NCBI RefSeq assembly: GCF_002906575.1
Contig: NZ_CP026309.1
Location: 3,100,001 to 3,164,000 of the forward strand
Length of the DNA: 64,000 nt
Direction of reading: 5' to 3'
Origin: Salinigranum rubrum
Lineage (GTDB): Archaea > Halobacteriota > Halobacteria > Halobacteriales > Haloferacaceae
Shown: positions 26,355 to 33,884 of the stretch, piece by piece
How positions within the stretch are numbered: position 1 is the first letter of the stretch
Layout: the number at the start of each line of letters is the position of its first letter
The notes under the pieces: generated by a model
What the model was told of the DNA's origin: nothing
What the model saw: only the letters and a program-made list of their open reading frames with translations
Database searches by the model: none
Made by a program: the position numbers and the translations under genes

Positions 26355-28120
26355 ATGACGCTCACGCTCTCACTCGCCCAACTCGGCCCGACCACCGCCG
26401 ACATCGACCGCAACGTCGAACAGCTCAGAGAGACGTACGACCGCGCGACCCAAGAGGGTGCGGACGTCGTCGTCTTCCCCGAGATGGCCGTCACCGGCTA
26501 CTGCATCCTCGACCTCGTCGAGGACGACACGTTCGTCGACCGCAACCGCGAGGGCCTCGAACGGGTCGCCGCCCACACCGGTGAGACGGCCGCCGTCGTC
26601 GGCTTCGTCGACCGCGAGGGCGAGGCCAGATACAACGCCGCCGCCGTCTGCCAGCACGGCGAGGTCGTCGGCGTCGCTCGAAAAGTCCTCCTGCCGAACT
26701 ACCGGTACTTCGACGACGAGCGGTACTTCGAACCGGGCGAGGAAGTCTCGCCGGTTCCGGTCGACGTCGACGGAGAGGAGGTCGCGCTGGGCGTCTCGGT
26801 CTGCGAGGACATGTGGGACGACGCGTACGACCGCCGGCCCGTCCGGGAGTTAGTCGACGGCGGGGCGGACGTGGTGGTGAACCTCAACGCCTCGCCGTTC
26901 GAGGTCGGAAAACGCGCCGACCGCGCGGCGGTCATCCGCGAGCACGTCGCCGCGACCGGCGTCCCCCTCCTGTACGTCAACACCGCCAGCGTCGCCGACG
27001 TCGGCCGGAACGTCATCGTCTTCGACGGCGACTCGCTCGCTATCGACGCGACGGGCGCGCTCCTCGCCCGCGGCGCGCAGTTCGACACCGACCTCGTCAC
27101 GGTCGAACTCGGCGACGACGGCGTCGGCCACCACGTCGCGGGAGGCGTCTCCCGGGAGGACGGCCCGCTCGTCGCGCCGGGGGACGAGGTCGCTCCCGAG
27201 CGCCGCGAGCAGGAACTGTTCGAGGCGCTCGCGTTCGGCCTCCGCGGCTACGCGGAACGAACGGGGTTCGAGACGGTCATCGAGTCGGTATCGGGCGGCA
27301 TCGACTCGTCGCTCGGCCTCGCCATCTGCGTCGAGGCTCTCGGTCCAGAGCACGTCGTCGCCTACAACCTGCCCTCCGCCGTCAACACGGAGACGACGAA
27401 GGGAATCGCCGCTCGACTCGCCGAGAACCTCGGCGTCGACTACCGCGTCGTCCCGGTGCAGTCGTCGTTCGAAGAACTGCTCGACACCTACGAGTCCCAC
27501 GTCGGTTCTGTCAGTCGAGACGTCGCGAAGGAGAACCTCTACGCGCGCGTTCGGGGCCTCCTGATGATGCTCGCCTCGAACGATTCGGGGGACTGCTCGT
27601 GACGAACGGCAACGAGACGGAGATGGCGCTCGGCTACGTGACGCTGTACGGCGACGCCTGCGGTGGGCTCTCCATCCTCGGAGACCTCTCGAAGCGCGAC
27701 GTCTACGACGTGGCCGCGTACGTCAACGAGCGGGCGGGTCGGGAGGTCGTCCCCAGGGAGGTGTTCGAGATCCCCCCGAGCGCCGAACTCAGCGCGGACC
27801 AGGTCGACCCGTTCGACTACGACGTCGTCGCACCCGTCGTCAGCGATTTACTGGAGGGGCGGATGAGTCCCGCCGAAATCGTCGCGCGGTTCGAGCGTCG
27901 GGAGTTGGACGAAGACCGGTACCGTCCCGACGACGAGGGACACACTGTGTACGACAAACTCGACGCCGGGGGGTTCGCCGAAGTCGTCTACGACACCTAC
28001 CGCCGGATGAAGCGGAACACGTTCAAGCGCGTCCAGACGCCGCCCGTCGTCGCCGTTTCGGGCCGCGCGTTCGGTACCGACTTCCGCGAACCGATCATCA
28101 ACGGCTGGGACGGGGAGTGA
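26355..28120 (+). pseudogene. nadE: Glutamine-dependent NAD+ synthase, frameshifted
   Basis: Amidates nicotinic acid adenine dinucleotide to NAD+. With one base restored it is a 588-residue fusion. The N-terminal nitrilase-type glutaminase has a Glu-Lys-Cys triad (VVFPEMAVTGY, ARKVLLPNYR, SVCEDMWDD). The C-terminal synthetase has the pyrophosphate loop ESVSGGIDSSLG near residue 312 and ends FREPIINGWDGE. The frame breaks after LMMLASNDSG: five G at 27587-27591 should be six to continue GLLVTNGNETEMALGY. NAD synthesis is essential, so a true null is unlikely unless another nadE exists. Confidence 0.88.
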
Positions 28121-28261
28121 CCCGTACGGACACCGCCGGGAGACGGACAGTTCTCCGATGGCTCGCGTCCGTCGACGACACCGACCGAGATCGGAAGGGT
28201 CCTGTCCGTCTGTTGTCGTTCCGCTGAACGGTGGACCGATACGTTCCGGCCGTGTAATCAA

Positions 28262-28304
28262 AAACAATCACATTCAAAACTACTTTTGCAGTATAGGGTG
28301 AACG
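28262..28304 (+). promoter_or_regulatory. pfkB promoter module (shared with ptfC)
   Basis: AAACAATCACATTCAA (28262-28277) is followed, 35 bases from its start, by GGTGAACG (28297-28304). The same two elements with the same spacing occur upstream of ptfC. The first element is centred about 27 bases before the second, the distance between an archaeal promoter box and its start site. The second element may therefore be an operator over the transcription start. The factor is unknown; a fructose-responsive regulator such as GlpR is one candidate. Confidence 0.55.
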
Positions 28305-28406
28305 TTTGCGCGAGATGAGCCCACCAGCTTCACCGTACCAACCCACACAGCAGGGTGCGTCCGTTCTCGCATACCCCTCGCGCCACGCGCACGAGAGCAG
28401 CCACGC

Positions 28407-28413
28407 GAGGAGG
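28407..28413 (+). promoter_or_regulatory. Shine-Dalgarno sequence of pfkB
   Basis: GAGGAGG ends eight bases before the ATG at 28422 and only two bases before an earlier in-frame ATG at 28416. The spacing favours the second ATG. Clear Shine-Dalgarno sites are uncommon in this window. Confidence 0.5.
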
Positions 28414-28421
28414 CGATGACG

Positions 28422-29348
28422 ATGGCACGCGACACCGATACCCCGCCCGTGGTCACGGTGACGTTCAACCCGGCCATCGACTACACCGTCCGGACCGGAC
28501 CGCTGGCCGACGGGACGGTGGCCCGGACCGACGACGCCCGATTCGACGCCGGCGGCAAGGGCATCAACGTCGCCGGCTACCTGAACGCGCTCGACGTCCC
28601 GTCGGTGGCGACAGGTCTCCTCGGCGGTTTCACCGGGTCGTTCATCCGCACCCGCCTCGACGAGAGCGACATCGCCCACGACTTCGTCTCCGTTCCCGGC
28701 AACACTCGGCTGAACGTGACGCTGTCGACGCCCGACGCCGAGTACAAGATCAACCACTGCGGCCCGACGGTCGACGCCGACGCCGTCGCGCGCATCGTCG
28801 AGCGAATCGAGGCGCACGACCCCGGGACGGTCGTCGTCGGCGGGAGCCTCCCCCCGGGGCTCGACGTCGGGGCGGTCGACGCCATCGCCGACGCGGGCGG
28901 ATGGGAGACCGTCGTCGACGTGGACGGCGCCGCGCTCTCGCGCCTCGACGCCACCTACGCCGCGTGCAAGCCCAACCGCGAGGAACTCCACGAGGCCACC
29001 GGCCTCCCCGTCGACACGGTCGACGAGTGCGTCGCCGCGGCGGAAGCGCTCCGCGAGCGGGGCTACGACCGCGTCGTCGCCTCGCTGGGTCCCGACGGCG
29101 CGCTCCTCGTCTCCGAGACCGAAACCACGCACGTCCCCGCGGCGGACGTGGACGTCGTCGACACGGTCGGTGCGGGCGACGCGCTCCTCTCCGGCGTCCT
29201 CGCCGGGTGGGTCCGCGGCTACGACGACGAGGACGCGCTCGAACTCGGCGTCGACGTCGCCACGTGCGTCGTCGGCACCGCCGGCACCGCCGCGGACGCC
29301 GTCGCGGACCTCGTCGGGACCGACGACTACGGCGTGCAGGCACACTGA
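28422..29348 (+). CDS. pfkB: 1-phosphofructokinase
   Basis: Phosphorylates the fructose 1-phosphate delivered by the PTS to fructose 1,6-bisphosphate. The 308-residue PfkB/ribokinase-type enzyme shows TVTFNPAIDYTV at the start, GGKGINVAGYLNALDVP near residue 44, the segment ACKPNREELHEATG near 184 and the catalytic GAGDALLSGVLAGW with its base Asp near 250. The start is taken at 28422 from the Shine-Dalgarno spacing. It leads the fructose cluster pfkB-ptfC-ptfA-ptsH but is separated from ptfC by a second promoter of the same design. Confidence 0.92.
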   Translation: MARDTDTPPVVTVTFNPAIDYTVRTGPLADGTVARTDDARFDAGGKGINVAGYLNALDVPSVATGLLGGFTGSFIRTRLDESDIAHDFVSVPGNTRLNVTLSTPDAEYKINHCGPTVDADAVARIVERIEAHDPGTVVVGGSLPPGLDVGAVDAIADAGGWETVVDVDGAALSRLDATYAACKPNREELHEATGLPVDTVDECVAAAEALRERGYDRVVASLGPDGALLVSETETTHVPAADVDVVDTVGAGDALLSGVLAGWVRGYDDEDALELGVDVATCVVGTAGTAADAVADLVGTDDYGVQAH

Positions 29349-29506
29349 CGGTCGCTCGTTCCCTCCTCGAACGACTCGCTTCTCGTCTCGATATCCCATC
29401 CCCGTTCTCCGACTGTGCACGGACTGTCACCCGCCTCGACGTGGTATTCAGCCCGACAGATGGAAAAGTCTGCACACTTCTTTTTTATTTCTATGTTTTT
29501 GAATAG

Positions 29507-29549
29507 AAACAATCATATTCGATAGTATTTAGTCACTCACTGGTGAACG
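29507..29549 (+). promoter_or_regulatory. ptfC promoter module (shared with pfkB)
   Basis: AAACAATCATATTCGA (29507-29522) and GGTGAACG (29542-29549) repeat the pfkB upstream elements. The first matches at 14 of 16 positions, the second at all 8, and the start-to-start spacing is again 35 bases. The surrounding region from 29478 to 29534 is strongly A/T-rich against a GC-rich background. Confidence 0.55.
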
Positions 29550-29566
29550 ATGGTGACAGACACGCA

Positions 29567-30697
29567 ATGAGCACCACTGACAAAGCGGAGAGCGCGCTGC
29601 GTTCGCACGTCACCTCCGTCAAGGAGGACCTCATGACCGGCGTCTCGTTCATGATCCCGTTCGTCACTATCGGCGGGATCTTCCTCGCACTCGGCTTCGC
29701 CGCCGGCGACACCGTCGAAGTGTTCAACAACACCGGCAGCGTCGGCTGGTACCTCGCCCAGATCGGCGTCGCCGGCCTCACCCTCATGGTTCCCGTTCTC
29801 GGTGCGTACATCGCCTATGCCATTGCGGACCGACCCGGCCTCGCACCCGGGTTCGTCCTCACCTGGATCATCCAACAGGGCACCATCGTCACCGAGGCTG
29901 GCAAGGTGTTAGGATTCAACGCCGACGGCGCCACCGCGGGCTACCTCGGCGCTCTCGTCGTTGGCCTCGTCGCCGGCTACGTCGCCCGCTGGTTCAAAAA
30001 CCGCGACGTCCCCAGCGCCATCCAGCCCATGATGCCCGTCCTGTTGATTCCCGTCGCCACCGTCGCCGTCTTAGCGCCCATCGTCCTGTTCGTCATCGGC
30101 GCGCCCGTCGCGCTCGCCAACCAGGCGCTCACCGCCTTCTTAGAGGGCATGCGCGGCAGCCAGGCGCTCTTCGTCGGTGCGATTTTGGGCGCCATGATGG
30201 CCTTCGACATGGGCGGGCCCGTCAACAAAGTCGCGTACGTCTTCTCGGTCGGGTTAGTCAGCGAGGGCATCTACGAGCCCATGGCCGCGGTAATGATCGC
30301 GGGGATGATCCCCCCAATCGGCCTCGCGCTGTCGAACTTCATCGCCCCGCACAAGTACGCCGAGGAGATGTACCAGAACGCCAAAAACGGCATCATCCTC
30401 GGCTTCTCGTTCATCACCGAGGGCGCGATTCCGTACGCCGCCGCCGACCCCCTGCGCGTGATTCCCTCGATCGTCGCCGGGTCGGCAGTCGGCGGCGCGC
30501 TCTCGATGGCGCTGGGCGTCGGCATGCGCGCCCCCCACGGCGGCATCTTCGTCATCCCCCTCTCGAACCAACCGCTGATGTTCCTCGGCTGCATCGTCCT
30601 CGGTTCGCTCGTCACCGCCGCCATCGCCACCCTGCTGAAGGGCGACTTCGAGGAAGAGGCCGGCACCACCAGTCCCAGCGCACAGGCGGGTGACTGA
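29567..30697 (+). CDS. ptfC: Fructose-specific PTS membrane component IIC
   Basis: The sugar channel of the archaeal fructose phosphotransferase system, 376 residues with about nine to ten membrane helices. Family segments include MIPFVTIGGIFLALGFA near residue 28, AFDMGGPVNKVAYVF near 210, the sugar-binding FITEGAIPYAAADP near 282 and RAPHGGIFVIPLS near 320. Start MSTTDKAESALRSH at 29567; a GTG at 29543 in frame adds eight residues and coincides with the conserved promoter element. It is a stand-alone IIC, so IIB must be supplied by a separate gene, which is not in the window. Confidence 0.92.
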   Translation: MSTTDKAESALRSHVTSVKEDLMTGVSFMIPFVTIGGIFLALGFAAGDTVEVFNNTGSVGWYLAQIGVAGLTLMVPVLGAYIAYAIADRPGLAPGFVLTWIIQQGTIVTEAGKVLGFNADGATAGYLGALVVGLVAGYVARWFKNRDVPSAIQPMMPVLLIPVATVAVLAPIVLFVIGAPVALANQALTAFLEGMRGSQALFVGAILGAMMAFDMGGPVNKVAYVFSVGLVSEGIYEPMAAVMIAGMIPPIGLALSNFIAPHKYAEEMYQNAKNGIILGFSFITEGAIPYAAADPLRVIPSIVAGSAVGGALSMALGVGMRAPHGGIFVIPLSNQPLMFLGCIVLGSLVTAAIATLLKGDFEEEAGTTSPSAQAGD

Positions 30698-30799
30698 GTA
30701 CCGCAAGCGCCCCTGTCGAGGACCGACCGTTTGTCGTCTCACCAACGAGTACAGCACCGAGCGCTCGAACAGCCCACACCCACCCCACCACACCGCACC

Positions 30800-31273
30800 A
30801 TGACAATCGACCCCACCGACATCGACCGACTGACACCGCCCGAACTGGTAACGCTCGAACAGCCACCCGCGTCGAAAGAAGAGTGCATCGAGTTCCTGCT
30901 CGACGTGGCGGTCGAAGCGGGCCGCGTCGACGACCGCGAGCAGGCGCTCTCGGACCTGCTCCAGCGCGAGGAGGAGGCGACGACCGGCGTGGGCTTCGGC
31001 ATCGGCATCCCCCACGCGAAAACGTCGGCGGTGACCCGACCGTCGGTGGTGTTCGCCCGGTCCGAGGAGGGAATCGACTTCGACGCGATGGACGACAAGC
31101 CCGCGCACCTGCTGTTCATGCTCATCGTCCCCGAAGAAGGCGGCGAGGAGCACCTCGAAATCCTCAGTTCGCTCTCGCGCGCACTCATGCACGAAGAGGT
31201 CCGCGAGTCGCTCCGTGAGGCCGAAACCGTCGGGGCCGTCCGCGACACCCTCAAGGAGGCGGTCTCCGGATGA
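30800..31273 (+). CDS. ptfA: Fructose PTS component IIA
   Basis: Cytoplasmic phosphocarrier of 157 residues that receives phosphate from HPr and passes it to IIB. The phosphorylated His is in GIGIPHAKT near residue 73, and the family segments FLLDVAVEAG and HLLFMLIVPEEG are present. It starts about 100 bases after ptfC and overlaps ptsH by four bases (ATGA). The leader before the ATG is an A/C-rich run with few G. Confidence 0.9.
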   Translation: MTIDPTDIDRLTPPELVTLEQPPASKEECIEFLLDVAVEAGRVDDREQALSDLLQREEEATTGVGFGIGIPHAKTSAVTRPSVVFARSEEGIDFDAMDDKPAHLLFMLIVPEEGGEEHLEILSSLSRALMHEEVRESLREAETVGAVRDTLKEAVSG

Positions 31274-31539
31274 GCCTCGAACGGGTCGTCACCGTCGTCC
31301 CGGAGGCGGGTCTGCACGCCCGCCCCGCCTCGAAGTTCGTCGAGACCGTCAACGAGTACGACTCTGAGATCCAGATCGGAACGCCCGACGGCGACCTCGC
31401 GCCCGCGGGGAGCATGCTCGTCGTCACCGGTCTGGGCGTGAAGTCGGGCGAGGAGGTCCGACTCGTCGCCGACGGCGCGGACGCCGAAGAGGCGCTCGAC
31501 GCGCTCGAAGCCGTGCTCTCGACGCCCGAGAGCGAGTAG
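31270..31539 (+). CDS. ptsH: Phosphocarrier protein HPr
   Basis: An 89-residue HPr. The active-site His is in GLHARPASKFVE at about residue 16. There is no Ser-46-type regulatory site as in Firmicutes (the region reads PAGSMLVVTGLGV). It accepts phosphate from enzyme I and gives it to IIA. It ends the visible PTS cluster. In Haloferax the next genes are ptsI (enzyme I) and ptfB (IIB); here a non-coding stretch follows instead, so the system depends on genes elsewhere. Confidence 0.92.
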   Translation: MSLERVVTVVPEAGLHARPASKFVETVNEYDSEIQIGTPDGDLAPAGSMLVVTGLGVKSGEEVRLVADGADAEEALDALEAVLSTPESE

Positions 31540-32142
31540 CGAAAGCGAACCCCGGACTGACCACTGGCTACGCACACCGGAACGCCGGGAGAACGAGAGG
31601 AAGTCCGGCGGGGTTCTCTCGGACCTGAAGAAGCGCGTCTCCTGACGTCCCTGAGTTCTCGCACTTTCGTGTGAACGGCTACCCTCACGAGAGGAGTGTT
31701 GGGAGCACCGAGTACAGGTGCAGTACCGACTGGAGAGCGTGTCGCGGGGTATCTCCGAATCGACTGGTGCGGGCGGGGAGACCTCACGACGCACGGGCGC
31801 GGTGAGACCGCAGCCTCACCCACCGGAGCAACTCCGTTGCTCCGAGCCTGCACTCGTTTCACTCGTTCACGAAGACCTCCCCAGCCGGTGGCACCACGAG
31901 CGACCAGAGGGAGCAAGTGGATGGCTCGGCGGACTCGTCCGCCGGTGGCTCGCGCACAGAGGCGCGAGTCGACCCTCGCGCGTTCGTTCGTTCCTTAGTC
32001 GCTCACTCTCACGCGCCGACCCCCACGGCACGAGACGGGGCGGTGCGGTGGCGCGTGACGGTCACGGCCGTGTTCTCACTGCACTCGTCTCGTCCGTGTT
32101 CTCACCTCCACCATGGACCCTGATTCGTCCCCAGCCATCGGT
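31540..32142. other. Hairpin-rich non-coding region after ptsH
   Basis: About 600 bases without a credible gene. Several perfect short inverted repeats occur: GGAGCAA with TTGCTCC, GGCGGAC with GTCCGCC, CGCGAG with CTCGCG, and GTGAC with GTCAC. Near-repeated phrases such as CACTCGTTTCACTCGTTCAC also occur. The style resembles dispersed intergenic repeats of haloarchaea. It stands where ptsI and ptfB would be expected, but no piece of either is readable. Confidence 0.45.
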
Positions 32143-32850
32143 TCAGACAGCCAGCGCGTCGGCCAACTCGAACAGCGCCGCCACGTCCGAGCGAGCGTAG
32201 TCGCGGAGGAGTCGGTCGAGTTCGCGGTAGGTGAGGCGGTCGTCGAGGCCGGCGGCGACGCCCTCGACGTACGCCGCACCGAGTCCCTGCCCGACGTGTT
32301 TCCCCTCGACGGCCGCGTCGCGTTCGGGGACGCCCACACCCCGCAGGAAGTCGGGGTTGAGGTCGTAGTCGGCGTAACGCGTCTCCTCGACGTCGATCCC
32401 TTCCCACCGGCAGACCCGTTCGAGCTTGTGGAACGACGCGCGCCCGGGGAGGCGGTCGCGGTACCGTTCCGTCGCGGGGCGTTTGAGATCCAGATGCCGA
32501 GCGGTGAGTCGGTCGAACCGCTCACCGAGGTCGGAGTGTCCGGTCTCCGCGGCCTCGTCGACCCAGTTCCGGAGGTGGACGAGGTCGAACCCCTCGCCGT
32601 TGTACGTCAGCAGACGGTCGGACTCCCGGTCGTCGCACCACTCCATCGCTCGCACGAGCAGGTCGGCCGTGTGTTCGACCGCCCAGCCGCCGCGGCGGAG
32701 GAAGACGGCGAGTTCGGGGTCGGCGTTCGGGGCGGGGCGATAGCCGAGCGCGACCGCCACGAGTTCGAAGTAGCGCGTGTCGTCGAAGTCGCTCGGGTCG
32801 GGAGACTCGAAGGGGCTGGCCGTCTCGATGTCGAGTGCGAGCGTACCCAT
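32143..32850 (-). CDS. DEDD-type 3'-5' exonuclease-like protein
   Basis: A 235-residue protein of the ribonuclease H/DnaQ exonuclease fold. The acidic residues appear in order: LALDIETAS at residues 4-12 (Exo I), TYNGEGFDLVHL near 80 (Exo II) and RDYARSDVAAL near 220 (Exo III with the Tyr of the DEDDy type). It is not fused to a polymerase and could act in RNA processing or DNA repair. The start at 32850 is just before the Exo I strand as usual for the family. Confidence 0.78.
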   Translation of the reverse strand: MGTLALDIETASPFESPDPSDFDDTRYFELVAVALGYRPAPNADPELAVFLRRGGWAVEHTADLLVRAMEWCDDRESDRLLTYNGEGFDLVHLRNWVDEAAETGHSDLGERFDRLTARHLDLKRPATERYRDRLPGRASFHKLERVCRWEGIDVEETRYADYDLNPDFLRGVGVPERDAAVEGKHVGQGLGAAYVEGVAAGLDDRLTYRELDRLLRDYARSDVAALFELADALAV

Positions 32851-33006
32851 CGACTCAGAGAGCGTCGGCGGGGGTAAAAAACGCGGGCGTGTCGGCTCGT
32901 GCCGCGTTACAGCACGACCCACGACGCCGACTCCGGTGCGAGAGACGCGACGGAGACCGAGCCCGTCACGCCGGTCGAGACGACGGCACGGGGCGCGCGG
33001 CTCGAT

Positions 33007-33582
33007 TCAGTCGGGGCGCCACGACTCGATCTCGGCCTCGATGATTGTCTGACCGCGTTCGATGCCGTCCCAGTCGCACATCGGGACGTAGTGACAGAGA
33101 ACACCGGACAGCAGCAGTTGCAGCCGTTCGGCGGCGTCCGAAGCGTCGACATCGACGAAGATTCCGTCGTCGAGGCCGCGCTGGATGGTCGTCTCGAGTT
33201 CGGACCGGAGCCTGGCGTCGAACGCCGCGAACTGGTCCTGGTAGCGGTCGTGGTACGGCGTCTGCATCCGTATCTCCCCGAGCGCCTGGTGGAAGGAGAG
33301 GAGGTCGGGAGTCTCGCGCTGGGGGACGACCAGGTCGACGAGCGCGAGCAGTCGTTCGAGAGGGTCGTCGGTGTCGGCCGTCTCGAGTTCCTGCTCGAAC
33401 CCGTCGAGCAGGTAGGTGAGAAAGCCCGCGAGGAGGTCCTCTTTGTCGTCGTAGTGGTAGTAGATGAGTGACTGGCTCCCGTCGAACTCGTCGGCGATGC
33501 GTCGGATAGACAGCTCCGAATAGCTGTCGTCGACGAGAACGCGATACGTCGCCTCCATGATGCGCTCTTCAGTCGAAACCAT
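33007..33582 (-). CDS. TetR family transcriptional regulator
   Basis: A 191-residue repressor. The N-terminal helix-turn-helix is standard: MEATYRVLVDDSYSELSIRR leads into IADEFDGSQSLIYYHYDDKEDLL. The ligand-binding half is helical and unassigned. It lies downstream of the RND transporter and COG1361 genes on the same strand, with 302 bases between. Regulation of that exporter by this repressor is the usual arrangement for TetR/RND pairs in haloarchaea. Confidence 0.88.
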   Translation of the reverse strand: MVSTEERIMEATYRVLVDDSYSELSIRRIADEFDGSQSLIYYHYDDKEDLLAGFLTYLLDGFEQELETADTDDPLERLLALVDLVVPQRETPDLLSFHQALGEIRMQTPYHDRYQDQFAAFDARLRSELETTIQRGLDDGIFVDVDASDAAERLQLLLSGVLCHYVPMCDWDGIERGQTIIEAEIESWRPD

Positions 33583-33884
33583 CGGTGTCGGTCCTCCTGT
33601 GGAGCGGGTTCCTGCGTCGTGTCTCAGTGTGGCTCAAGTGGGTCATAGTTCGAGAGAGTCCGGTTGGAGGGACGTGAGGGCCGGGAACGGAGGCACACGG
33701 GATAGCGTTCGTTCGCGTTCAGGGTGCATGAACCGAACCGTGTGTGATGTGGCGAGTGGAGGGAGGGCGCGAGCGTCAGCGGGACCAGAGGGGAGGACCG
33801 GATGCGACAGCGGGGTACGTCGGAGGGATCGAGTCGGGGACGGTCCGAACAGCGCCGAAGCCGTGGGAGGTGTCGAGGGTCGGG
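33583..33884. other. Intergenic region between TetR and RND genes
   Basis: 302 bases in which I see no gene. It has a G-rich plus strand with repeated GGAGGG and GGTGGAG words. The minus-strand TetR gene probably has its own promoter here, but no clear A/T box is visible. Confidence 0.4.
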
